Shown in pieces: positions 6,646-13,788 of a stretch of DNA of 20,461 bases. The DNA lies in assembly GCA_016195295.1 (NCBI GenBank), contig JACPZV010000265.1:1-20461 (forward strand), given 5' to 3'. The notes below the pieces were generated by a model. That model made no database searches. It was not told the origin of the DNA and saw nothing but the letters and a program-made list of their open reading frames with translations. Both the position numbers and the translations under genes were made by a program. This DNA is from Acidobacteriota bacterium. GTDB lineage: Bacteria > Acidobacteriota > Vicinamibacteria > Vicinamibacterales > CAVVIG01. Numbering within the stretch: the stretch's first letter is position 1; every line of letters starts with the position of its first letter.

Positions 6646-8817
6646 ATGATTCGCTTCGAGGATCTGCTCGAAAAAGTCCGCGCCTACAGCCCGGACGCCG
6701 ACGTCGAATTGCTCCGGCGCGCCTACGTATTTTCCGCGTTGGAGCACAAGGGACAAGTGCGTCACTCGGGCGAACCTTACCTGATCCACCCCTTGGCCGT
6801 CGCCGACTTCCTGGCGGACATGAAGTTAGACGTCGTGGCCGTCGCGGCCGGCCTGCTGCACGACGTGGTCGAAGACACGCTGACGACGATCGAACGGATC
6901 CGGGAAGTGTTCGGGCCGGAAGTCGCGCACGTCGTCGAGGGCGTCACCAAACTCAGCACGATTCCGTTTTCCTCGAGCGAAGAGCGGCAGGCGGAAAACT
7001 TCCGCAAGATGCTGCTTGCGATGGTGGACGACATCCGCGTCATCCTGGTGAAGCTCGCCGACCGGCTGCACAACATGCGGACGCTGAACCACCTCCCCGA
7101 GGATCGGCGGGTCACGATCGCGCAGGAGACGCGCGACATCTACGCGCCGATCGCCAACCGCCTCGGCATGGGCAAGGTGAAAAACGAACTCGAGGAGCTG
7201 GCGTTCCGCTACATCGAGCCGCAGTCCTACGAAGCCCTTCGCGTCAAGGTGGACGCGAAGCGGCGCGCCACCGAAGGCCTCATCGAGGAGCTGAGAAAAA
7301 CGCTGACCGCCAAGCTGTCCGAGGCGCAGGTGCCGGTGACCGAAATCGACGGCCGCATCAAGCGTTTGTGGAGCATCAGCCAGAAACTGAAGCGCCAGAA
7401 GATCGAGCTCGAGCAGGTGTACGACTTCATCGCGATGCGTGTCGTCACCGAAAGCGTCAAGGACTGCTACGCCGCGCTCGGCATCATCCACCAGACGTGG
7501 TCGCCCGTGCCGGGCCGCATCAAGGATTTCATCGCGATGCCGCGGCCCAACGGCTACCAGTCGCTGCACACGTCGGTGATCAGCGAGCACGGGATGCCGT
7601 TCGAGGTGCAGATTCGCACGATCGAAATGCACCGCATGGCGGAAGAGGGCATCGCCGCCCACTGGAAGTACAAGGAAGGCCGGATCGGGGATCAGCGCGA
7701 CGAGCGGTACTTTCAATGGATGCGACAGCTGCTGGAGTACCAGCAGGAAGTCCGCGACCCGCAGGAGTTCATCCAGAATCTCAAAGTCGAGCTGTACCCC
7801 GAAGAGGTCTACACGTTCACGCCGAAAGGGCTCGTCAAGGCGTTTCCGCGCGGCGCGACGCCGATCGACTTCGCGTATTCCATCCATACCGACGTCGGGC
7901 ATCAATGCGTGGGCGCTCGCGTGAACGGCAAAATGGTGCCGCTCAGAACCCATCTCAAGAACGGCGATATCGTCCAGATCGTGACGCAGAGCGGCCACAA
8001 GCCGAGCCGCGACTGGCTCAACTTCGTCGTCACGTCGCACGCGCGTTACAAGATCAAGCACCTGATTCGCCTCGAGGAAAAAGCAGGGGCGATTGAACTC
8101 GGTCGGCGGCTCTTTGAAAAGGACGCGCGCCACTACGACCTGAATCCCAAGACGCTCGCCGAAAGCGAAGCCTGGACCAAAGTGCTGAGCGAGGTCGGGG
8201 CGCAAAAGCCGGACGACGTCTTCGCGCTGATTGGATACGGCAAGGCTTCCGCGAAACAGATTCTGGCGAAGCTGGTGCCTGCCGACAAGCTGCGCGAGAA
8301 GCCGCCTGAAGGGCCCGTGGCGTCCGTCGTCAGACGCGTGCTCGGATCCGGCGAAGAGAAGATCAAGGTGCGCGGCTTCGACGACTTGATGGTGTTCCGC
8401 GCCCGATGCTGCAACCCGATTCGCGGTGAAAAGATCGTCGGCTACATCACGCGTGGGAAGGGCGTTTCGGTGCACTCGGCCACGTGTCCGAACGTCGTCA
8501 ACCTGTTGTACGACCCGGAGCGCCGGATTGACGTCGAATGGGACAAGTTCACGGGTACCGATGCTGCCGCGCGCTACACCGTGAAACTGACGATGGAGGT
8601 CGAAGATCGCAAGGGGCTGCTCGCCGCCGTCAGCGCGAAGATCGCCGACATCAACACGAACATCAAGAATCTCGAAGCCCGGACCGATGACGTGCAGCAC
8701 GCCCGCATCGATGTCACCGTTGAGATCAGCGACCTGAAACACCTCGAGAAGGTCATCAAGTCTTTGCGAGGTGTCGATGGCGTGCTTGGAGTCGAGAGGG
8801 CGGGGCGCACGGGATAG
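6646..8817 (+). CDS. rel: Bifunctional (p)ppGpp synthetase/hydrolase, RelA/SpoT family
   Basis: A 723-residue long RSH enzyme that makes (p)ppGpp from ATP and GDP/GTP and also degrades it; it sets the stringent response. Order of domains: an HD hydrolase with His48, His72-Asp73 and Asp139 (in DRLHNMR); a synthetase with Asp260 (YDFIAMR), Glu320 (FEVQIRT) and an RIKD motif at 291-294; TGS at about 385-450 (YTFTPKGLVKAFPRGATPID); a conserved Cys region with RARCCNP; and a C-terminal ACT domain (about 645-720). The hydrolase residues are intact and the motif is RxKD, not the ExDD of synthetase-only RelA, so a bifunctional Rel is expected. The ATG is the first start after an in-frame TAG at 6631; its ribosome binding site is weak (AGG). 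It is divergent from the TPR gene and convergent with ridA. Confidence 0.96.
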   Translation: MIRFEDLLEKVRAYSPDADVELLRRAYVFSALEHKGQVRHSGEPYLIHPLAVADFLADMKLDVVAVAAGLLHDVVEDTLTTIERIREVFGPEVAHVVEGVTKLSTIPFSSSEERQAENFRKMLLAMVDDIRVILVKLADRLHNMRTLNHLPEDRRVTIAQETRDIYAPIANRLGMGKVKNELEELAFRYIEPQSYEALRVKVDAKRRATEGLIEELRKTLTAKLSEAQVPVTEIDGRIKRLWSISQKLKRQKIELEQVYDFIAMRVVTESVKDCYAALGIIHQTWSPVPGRIKDFIAMPRPNGYQSLHTSVISEHGMPFEVQIRTIEMHRMAEEGIAAHWKYKEGRIGDQRDERYFQWMRQLLEYQQEVRDPQEFIQNLKVELYPEEVYTFTPKGLVKAFPRGATPIDFAYSIHTDVGHQCVGARVNGKMVPLRTHLKNGDIVQIVTQSGHKPSRDWLNFVVTSHARYKIKHLIRLEEKAGAIELGRRLFEKDARHYDLNPKTLAESEAWTKVLSEVGAQKPDDVFALIGYGKASAKQILAKLVPADKLREKPPEGPVASVVRRVLGSGEEKIKVRGFDDLMVFRARCCNPIRGEKIVGYITRGKGVSVHSATCPNVVNLLYDPERRIDVEWDKFTGTDAAARYTVKLTMEVEDRKGLLAAVSAKIADINTNIKNLEARTDDVQHARIDVTVEISDLKHLEKVIKSLRGVDGVLGVERAGRTG

Positions 8818-8860
8818 GCTGGACCGCCCGAGCAGTTTCGGTGAGCCTGGTTGCGTCTCT

Positions 8861-9241
8861 CTACACGTAGCTGGCGATGACGTCGATCTCGACCCGGGCG
8901 TCCTTCGGCAGCCGCGCCACCTGCACCGTGGCCCGCGCTGGATAAGGCTCCTGGAAGTACGTTCCGTAAACGTCGTTCACTGCGCCGAAGTCGTTCATGT
9001 CCGCCAGAAAGACCGTCGTGCGAACAACGTTCGCGAAAGAAAGGTTGGCCGCTTTTAGCAGCGCGCCAATACTGTCGAGCACGCGGCGGGTCTGCGCGCG
9101 GATGTCGCCTTCTATCATCTGACCGGTGGCGGGATCGATCGGCACCTGCCCTGAAACGAACAAAAGCTGCCCCGCACGCACGGCGGGCGAGTACGGACCG
9201 ATCGCCTTCGGAGCGTTCGGACTGGAAAGCGATTGATTCAC
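8861..9241 (-). CDS. ridA: RidA/YjgF/UK114-family enamine/imine deaminase
   Basis: A RidA-family protein, 126 residues from the GTG at 9241-9239. RidA hydrolyses reactive enamine/imine intermediates from PLP enzymes and so protects them. Family blocks visible: SSPNAPKAIGPYSPAVRAGQ at the N-terminus, FVSGQVPIDPATG, and PARATVQVARLPKDARVEID, with the substrate-binding Arg and the late conserved Glu. The GTG start is chosen because family members begin close to the NAPKAIGPYS block. The reading frame opens further upstream to 9292, but that would overlap rpmB by 46 bp and add atypical sequence. It starts 5 bp after the rpmB stop, so the two are probably one operon. No strong ribosome binding site is seen, which fits coupling to rpmB. 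Confidence 0.9.
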   Translation of the reverse strand: MNQSLSSPNAPKAIGPYSPAVRAGQLLFVSGQVPIDPATGQMIEGDIRAQTRRVLDSIGALLKAANLSFANVVRTTVFLADMNDFGAVNDVYGTYFQEPYPARATVQVARLPKDARVEIDVIASYV

Positions 9242-9246
9242 GGGGC

Positions 9247-9438
9247 TTACGCGGCTTTGACGATGCGTCCCGAGCGGATGCAGCGCGTGCACACGCGAAT
9301 GCGTTTGATTCCGCCGTTGATGATCGCTCGGACCGTCTGGAGGTTCGGCTCAAACCGACGCGGGCTCACGTTGTTCGCGTGGCTGTGCTGTCGTCCCACG
9401 ACCGGTTCTTTCCCGCACATCTCGCAACGCTTGGCCAT
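9247..9438 (-). CDS. rpmB: 50S ribosomal protein bL28, zinc-binding type
   Basis: A 63-residue bL28, a protein of the large ribosomal subunit. It begins MAKRCEMCGKEPVVGRQHSH, then NNVSPRRFEPNLQTVRA, and ends with RVCTRCIRSGRIVKAA. Cys5, Cys8, Cys50 and Cys53 form two CxxC pairs, so this is the zinc-containing (C+) form. Bacteria that carry zinc-free paralogues replace it under zinc limitation; no paralogue is in this window. TAGGTG precedes the ATG at suitable spacing. It is followed by ridA on the same strand with a 5-bp gap. Confidence 0.96.
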   Translation of the reverse strand: MAKRCEMCGKEPVVGRQHSHANNVSPRRFEPNLQTVRAIINGGIKRIRVCTRCIRSGRIVKAA

Positions 9439-9472
9439 TAGAACACCTAAAACTCACAGAGGAGAAACACCT

Positions 9473-9501
9473 AGTCTAACCGAGCCCACGGACCCACGCA
9501 A
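9473..9501 (-). promoter_or_regulatory. Candidate promoter of rpmB-ridA
   Basis: On the minus strand TTGCGT (9501-9496) and TAGACT (9478-9473) are separated by 17 bp. The match to sigma-70 consensus is moderate, but the spacing and the short leader (about 30 nt to the rpmB ATG) fit. The candidate dksA-type promoter at 10545-10574 has the same TTGCGT -35 box. Confidence 0.45.
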
Positions 9502-9560
9502 GGCGCCGCGTCCGCCGATGCGATGCCGGCGTGACGACGCGCGTGTGTCGCGGCTGCGTC

Positions 9561-10199
9561 TCAGGGCATGATGATCCGCGACTCGCTATGTTCCGCCGCG
9601 GGCTCGCGATCCTTCGGGTTCGTGATCACGCGGCTCAGGAGGTCCAGGAACGCACGTCGGTTGGACTGATCGAGCGCACGAATCTCGCGGACGGCGTCCT
9701 CGACGCGGCGCAAGACGACGGCGGCGTCGCGCTCGAAGGCCGAGCCGCCGCCCTGACCAGCTTCGACCAAGACCGGCTTCAGGGCGGTCATCAACCGTTC
9801 GGCGGGCAGCGATGCCGGGCGATGTTCGTAGATCACGCCCCGGGCGGACGTTTCAAAGTTGGATGCCAGCGCCGCCGTCGCCTCACCCACGTCGTCGTCG
9901 ACCAGCGGCTGCAGTTCGGGCGGTTCGTATCGCGACAGGAAAGTGTTGATCAAGAAGAACAGATGCGACTGACGTTCGTTGAAGTCGCGCATGAATTGCA
10001 CGATCAAGCCCAGATCGCGTTGTTGTTGACGCACGAGGACCGCCGGCGGATGCTCGCGCGCACTGGCCAACCACGTGCAGTCGGATGGACACTGGATTTG
10101 CACCAGTCGCTTGGTCCCGCAGCAGACCGCGCAGATTTGTTGGCCGACCGCCGGACAACCACGTCGCGCTCGTCGAACGCCGCAGAGGGAGCAAATCAC
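9561..10199 (-). CDS. Cysteine-rich protein of unknown function
   Basis: A 212-residue protein I cannot assign. The N-terminus has eight Cys in 41 residues: Cys3, 6, 15, 23, 26, 27, 37 and 41 (CSLCG, ICAVCCGTKR, CPSDC). This looks like one or two zinc-binding sites, as in a treble-clef or binuclear finger. Similar N-termini occur in uncharacterised proteins of Acidobacteriota and Myxococcota, from memory only. The remaining 160 residues are helical and acidic/basic mixed (FNERQSHLFFLINTFLSRYE, then RVEDAVREIRALDQSNRRAF), with no signal peptide or membrane segment, so it is probably cytoplasmic. The GTG at 10199 is the first start after an in-frame TAA at 10208-10206; no clear ribosome binding site precedes it. 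An ATG 7 bp upstream is in another frame. It may be monocistronic. Confidence 0.75.
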   Translation of the reverse strand: MICSLCGVRRARRGCPAVGQQICAVCCGTKRLVQIQCPSDCTWLASAREHPPAVLVRQQQRDLGLIVQFMRDFNERQSHLFFLINTFLSRYEPPELQPLVDDDVGEATAALASNFETSARGVIYEHRPASLPAERLMTALKPVLVEAGQGGGSAFERDAAVVLRRVEDAVREIRALDQSNRRAFLDLLSRVITNPKDREPAAEHSESRIIMP

Positions 10200-10661
10200 A
10201 CGGCATTATGTTCTAACTGAGGTTCGAGCCCCTCCCCCAAGGGGAAGTGTGTGGGACAAAACCGCACCAAGCCCGTCACCTAGGGACAATTCCGCTACAC
10301 TTCAGGTCGTCACCTTGATCGGACAGATCAGTTTTTGAGTCCTCAGAACCGTTTCGTCGTACTGGGCGTCTAAGGGATCATCACTTTTTGAACAAGTGGT
10401 CGACTCAGAATGAGACTGACGACTAATAGATTTAGAATTAATAAGTTGAGTCAGTTTGTTCGCTTCGACTCTACAAAGATCGGCACGTTCGGGCGGCATG
10501 AAATGAGGGCGACCGCGCCAGAAAGTGCTAGACCGTTACGGCTTTTGCGTTATGACACGAGGTCAGCGTAGAATTGGCAATTCATTTGCATGGCACGTGG
10601 CAATCTTAGCGTGGCGGCGGGCCGGCGACTGGCCGGCGGGAGACGGGAAGGAGTGGCGACC
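10200..10661. other. AT-rich intergenic gap of about 460 bp
   Basis: No convincing gene. Base composition falls sharply: 10381-10440 has 21 G/C of 60, against clearly GC-rich flanks. Two similar blocks lie 30 bp apart: GGGACAAAACCGC near 10254 and GGGACAATTCCGC near 10284. Short complementary pairs occur (GACTCA at 10402-10407 with TGAGTC at 10447-10452; ACTGAC at 10415-10420 with GTCAGT at 10450-10455). An open frame of 65 codons (10302-10499, minus) has no ribosome binding site or family look. The right end holds the likely promoter and leader of the DksA-like gene, with a GCCGGC hairpin (10621-10626 with 10632-10637) before the ribosome binding site. The rest may be decayed mobile DNA or an RNA I do not recognise. 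Confidence 0.6.
10545..10574 (+). promoter_or_regulatory. Candidate promoter of the DksA/TraR-type gene
   Basis: TTGCGT (10545-10550) and TAGAAT (10569-10574) are separated by 18 bp. The -10 box matches consensus at five of six positions and the -35 at its first three. It would give a leader of about 80 nt before the ATG at 10662. Confidence 0.45.
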
Positions 10662-11117
10662 ATGACGATTCAAAGGGCGGAGGCGGGGACGCGGATGTCG
10701 CGAGCCCGCTACAGCGAACTCAAGCAGATGCTCGACGACCGGCGTCGCGAGATTCAGGCTGAAGTGCAGGGTAAGATGCGCGGCGTCCGCGAAGAGGGCT
10801 CGTGGGGCGGCAAGCTCAACGAAGTGCTGGACGCGGTCGAGAGCGCCGAGGCGGACATTCAAGAAGACCTCGAGTTCGCCCTCGTCCAGATGAAGTCCGA
10901 GACGCTCAACAAGATCACCGACGCGCTGACGCGGTTGGAACAGGGTGATTACGGTTACTGTTTCGAGTGCGGCGCGGAAATCGGCGAAAAGCGTCTCCGC
11001 GCGCTTCCCTTCGCGGTCCGCTGTAAGGATTGCGAGGAGGCCAAAGAGGTCGCTGAGCGGCGCGAGCGACAGCTCGCGGCTCGACGCGGTTCGGCGTCAC
11101 TCTTCTTCGACATGTAA
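10662..11117 (+). CDS. DksA/TraR-family C4 zinc finger transcription regulator
   Basis: A 151-residue DksA/TraR-type protein. Such proteins enter the secondary channel of RNA polymerase; DksA does so with ppGpp. A coiled coil (about residues 12-95) leads to a C4 zinc finger with Cys100, Cys103, Cys121 and Cys124 (YCFECG and RCKDCEE), then a short basic helix. When aligned on the finger, the coiled-coil tip seems to carry Glu, Glu, Asp where E. coli DksA has D-x-x-D-x-A, so activity like DksA is uncertain. The ATG at 10662 is chosen because AAGGAG lies 8 nt before it; an in-frame ATG at 10590 would add 24 Arg/Gly-rich residues without a ribosome binding site. It is followed by lon on the same strand after a 154-bp gap containing a strong hairpin. 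Confidence 0.9.
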   Translation: MTIQRAEAGTRMSRARYSELKQMLDDRRREIQAEVQGKMRGVREEGSWGGKLNEVLDAVESAEADIQEDLEFALVQMKSETLNKITDALTRLEQGDYGYCFECGAEIGEKRLRALPFAVRCKDCEEAKEVAERRERQLAARRGSASLFFDM

Positions 11118-11148
11118 CGTCCGGCGACTCACAAGCTTCCGTAGCACG

Positions 11149-11171
11149 GGGCTCCGCCGGCGGCGGAGCCC
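11149..11171 (+). repeat. Perfect 10-bp hairpin after the DksA-type gene
   Basis: Positions 11149-11158 pair perfectly with 11162-11171 around a 3-nt loop (GGC). No T tract follows, so it is not a standard intrinsic terminator. It may stabilise the upstream mRNA 3' end, slow polymerase, or be a REP-like element. Confidence 0.6.
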
Positions 11172-11207
11172 ACAACCCCCTCCGCCCCGGCAAGCCCATT
11201 TGATGAA

Positions 11208-11256
11208 TTCGGATTTCGGACCGCGGAATCCGCAATCCGCACTCCGCGTTCCGCAA
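11208..11256 (+). repeat. Heptamer tandem array, seven units, upstream of lon
   Basis: Seven 7-bp units in exact register fill 49 bp: TTCGGAT, TTCGGAC, CGCGGAA, then TCCGCAA, TCCGCAC, TCCGCGT and TCCGCAA. The first units match the TTCGGAT unit at 1951. The first and later units are partly complementary (TTCGGA with TCCGCAA-type), so the array can fold on itself. It ends 16 bp before the lon ATG, just upstream of its ribosome binding site. Confidence 0.85.
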
Positions 11257-11271
11257 TAGAAAGAGGTCGCG

Positions 11272-13752
11272 ATGAGCGATCAACTCGAGAACCTCAGGGC
11301 CGAGGACCTCTCGATCGGCGATCGGCCGCTGGCGATTCCGTCGGAACTGCCGATCCTGCCGCTTCGGGACACGGTCCTCTTTCCGAATTCGTTCATGCCG
11401 CTGGCAGTGGCCCGCACGAGCTCGGTCCGTCTGATCGACGATGCGATCGCGAACGGCAAACTGATCGCGGTCTTCACACAGCGGGACGCGGCGATCGACG
11501 AGCCCGGGCAGGCCGACCTGTGTCCCGTCGGCACGGCGACGCACATCCATAAGATGTTCAAGTTGCCGGACGGGAGCGTTCGCCTGATCGTGCAGGGCTG
11601 GGCGCGGCTGAAGCTCGAACAGGTCGTCTCGTCGCAGCCGTACCTGCGCGCCCGCGTGAGCGCGGCCGTCGAAGACGTGAACGACGCGGATCAGCTGGAG
11701 ATCGACGCGCTCGCCCGCAACATCAAGACGAACTTCCAGCAGGTCGTGTCGTTATCGCCGCTCTTGTCCGACGATCTGCAGACCCTCGCTGTGAACATCG
11801 CCGAGCCGGGCCGGCTCGCCGACTTCATCGCCTCGTCGCTGTCCACGATCAGCACGGAAGTCAAACAGGAGATGCTCGAAACGCTCGACGTCCGCGCGCG
11901 GATGGATAACTTGAATCGGATCCTGATCAAAGAGCTCGAGGTCCTCGAGTTGGGGTCGAAGATTCAGTCGCAGGTTCAGTCCGAAGTCGGGAAAAACCAG
12001 CGCGAGTACTTTTTGCGCGAGCAGATGAAAGCGATCCAGAAAGAGCTCGGCGAGAACGACGACCAAACCAAGGAGATCGAGGAACTCGCCGAGAAGATCG
12101 AAGCGGCGGGGATGCCCGATGCGGTGAAAAAGGAAGCGTTGCGCGAACTGGACCGGTTGTCGAAGATGCCGGCCGCCGCGGCCGAGTACACCGTGTCGCG
12201 GACGTACCTCGACTGGCTGGTGGCGCTGCCCTGGAACAAGCGGACCGACGAGGTGATCGACCTGCCGCTGACCAAGAAGGTGTTGGACGCCGATCACTCC
12301 GGGCTCGAGAAGGCGAAAGACCGCATCCTCGAATACTTGGCCGTGCGCAAGCTGAATCCCAGCGTCAAGGGCCCGATCCTCTGTTTCGTCGGCCCGCCGG
12401 GCGTGGGCAAGACGTCGCTCGCAAAATCGATCGCGCACTCGCTCGGCCGCAAATTCGTCCGCGTATCGCTCGGTGGCATGAGGGACGAAGCCGAGATCCG
12501 CGGTCATCGTCGAACGTACATCGGCGCGCTGCCGGGCCAGATCATCCAAGGGCTGCGCCGCGCCGAGTCGAAGAACCCCGTGTTCATCCTCGACGAGATC
12601 GACAAGCTCGGCTCGGACTTCCGCGGCGATCCATCGTCGGCGCTGCTCGAAGTTCTCGACCCGGAGCAGAACAACACCTTCCGCGATCACTATCTGGACG
12701 TCCCGTTCGATCTGTCAGAGGTGCTCTTCATCACGACGGCCAACATCCTCGATCCGGTGCCGCCTCCGCTCAAGGACCGGATGGAAGTGCTCGAGATCGC
12801 CGGCTACACCGAGGAAGAGAAACTCAAGATCGCGACCGGCCATCTTGTGGACAAACAGGTCAAGAACCACGGGCTGACGGCCGAGTACATCCAGTTCACG
12901 CCGGACGCGTTGAGCCGGGTGATTCGCGGGTACACGCGCGAGGCGGGCGTCCGTAATCTGGAGCGCGAGATCGGCTCGCTGTGCCGCAAGGTGGCCCGCC
13001 GGCGCGCCGAGGGCAACGAATCGCCGCTCGAGATCACGCCCGACGTCGTCGTGGAAATGCTCGGCGCCCCGAGATTCCTCGACGAGGAAATGGAGGAGCG
13101 CACCAAATATCCAGGCGTCGCCATCGGACTGGCGTGGACCGCGGTGGGCGGCGAAGTGCTGTTCGTCGAGGCGTCGCGCATGGCCGGCAGCGGCTCGCTC
13201 ACGCTCACCGGACAGCTCGGCGACGTGATGAAAGAGTCGGCGCGGGCCGCGCTCTCGTGGCTGCGCACGCACGCGAAGGAATACAACATCGATCCCGACT
13301 TCTTCAAAAACGCGGAAATCCACATCCACGTGCCGTCGGGAGCGATTCCGAAAGACGGTCCATCCGCGGGCGTGACGATGGCGACGGCGATGGCCTCACA
13401 GCTGACCGGGCGCCCCGTGCGCGGCGACATCGCGATGACCGGCGAGATCACGCTCTCGGGCCGCGTGCTGCCCATCGGCGGCGTGAAGGAGAAAGTGCTG
13501 GCCGCGCGCCGCCTGGGGATTCACGAAGTGATCCTGCCGAAGCAGAATGCGAAGAACGTGAACGAAGATCTGACGCCCGAACTGCGAAAGGACCTGATCG
13601 TTCACCTGGTCTCGACCATCGACGAAGTGCTTGCCCTCGCGCTGCAACCGGTTTCCTCGGACATGCGTCCTCAGGACGGCAAAAAGAAGAAGGAAGAAGG
13701 CCGAAGCGAAGTGAAAAGCGGCAGGCCGTACTCACCGACCTCGCCGGCATGA
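11272..13752 (+). CDS. lon: ATP-dependent Lon protease (LonA type)
   Basis: An 826-residue LonA protease, a cytoplasmic hexamer that unfolds and degrades damaged and regulatory proteins. Domains: substrate-binding LON N-domain (about 20-215, beginning LPILPLRDTVLFPNSFMPLA); coiled-coil/helical region (215-320); AAA+ with Walker A GPPGVGKT at 374-381 and Walker B VFILDEIDK; and the S16 peptidase with catalytic Ser698 (PKDGPSAG) and Lys739 (GGVKEK). AAAGAGG with good spacing supports the ATG. The catalytic part is standard. The last 30 or so residues after LALALQP are an extra Lys/Glu/Ser-rich tail coded by a repeat array (13686-13720) and are probably not functional. The stop TGA is inside a small stem. 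The gene follows the DksA-type gene but has its own gap. Confidence 0.97.
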   Translation: MSDQLENLRAEDLSIGDRPLAIPSELPILPLRDTVLFPNSFMPLAVARTSSVRLIDDAIANGKLIAVFTQRDAAIDEPGQADLCPVGTATHIHKMFKLPDGSVRLIVQGWARLKLEQVVSSQPYLRARVSAAVEDVNDADQLEIDALARNIKTNFQQVVSLSPLLSDDLQTLAVNIAEPGRLADFIASSLSTISTEVKQEMLETLDVRARMDNLNRILIKELEVLELGSKIQSQVQSEVGKNQREYFLREQMKAIQKELGENDDQTKEIEELAEKIEAAGMPDAVKKEALRELDRLSKMPAAAAEYTVSRTYLDWLVALPWNKRTDEVIDLPLTKKVLDADHSGLEKAKDRILEYLAVRKLNPSVKGPILCFVGPPGVGKTSLAKSIAHSLGRKFVRVSLGGMRDEAEIRGHRRTYIGALPGQIIQGLRRAESKNPVFILDEIDKLGSDFRGDPSSALLEVLDPEQNNTFRDHYLDVPFDLSEVLFITTANILDPVPPPLKDRMEVLEIAGYTEEEKLKIATGHLVDKQVKNHGLTAEYIQFTPDALSRVIRGYTREAGVRNLEREIGSLCRKVARRRAEGNESPLEITPDVVVEMLGAPRFLDEEMEERTKYPGVAIGLAWTAVGGEVLFVEASRMAGSGSLTLTGQLGDVMKESARAALSWLRTHAKEYNIDPDFFKNAEIHIHVPSGAIPKDGPSAGVTMATAMASQLTGRPVRGDIAMTGEITLSGRVLPIGGVKEKVLAARRLGIHEVILPKQNAKNVNEDLTPELRKDLIVHLVSTIDEVLALALQPVSSDMRPQDGKKKKEEGRSEVKSGRPYSPTSPA

Positions 13753-13788
13753 TCACCGGCTTTTCCTTTTACCTTCAGCCTTCTTCCT
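13686..13788. repeat. Inverted pair of heptamer arrays across the lon 3' end
   Basis: The left arm, 13686-13720 inside lon, has five units in 7-bp register: two GAAGAAG, GCCGAAG, CGAAGTG and AAAAGCG. The right arm, 13761-13788, has four: TTTTCCT, TTTACCT, TCAGCCT and TCTTCCT. The arms are imperfect inverted copies (13693-13718 against 13760-13786). A short GCCGG/CCGGC stem lies between them. The element supplies the lon C-terminal tail and ends on the base before the next start codon. Confidence 0.7.
13743..13770 (+). terminator. Possible weak intrinsic terminator after lon
   Basis: GCCGG (13743-13747) pairs with CCGGC (13756-13760) around 8 nt, followed by TTTTCCTTTT. The stem includes the lon stop codon. 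The stem is short and the T tract is interrupted and part of a heptamer array, so termination would be partial at best. Confidence 0.4.

Noticed and set aside
6826..8742. Long minus-strand open frame (638 codons) opposite rel
   Set aside because: Antisense shadow: the opposite strand encodes all domains of a complete Rel protein.
10220..10236. GGTTCGAGCCC looks like a tRNA T-loop
   Set aside because: The flanking bases do not form a 5-bp T-stem and no acceptor or anticodon arms can be built upstream.
10307..10336. TGATC-GGACA-GATCA followed by GTTTTT as a terminator
   Set aside because: The stem is only 5 bp and AT-containing, and no plus-strand gene ends upstream of it.
10361..10376. Short match to a universally conserved 16S rRNA stretch (ACTGGGCGT)
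   Set aside because: Only about nine bases match and the neighbouring sequence does not continue as rRNA.
10302..10499. Minus-strand open frame of 65 codons in the AT-rich gap
   Set aside because: No ribosome binding site, no family features, and composition expected of AT-rich noncoding DNA.
13686..13788. CRISPR-like repeats in the short-period arrays
   Set aside because: The units are 7 bp and contiguous without spacers, and no cas genes are present.
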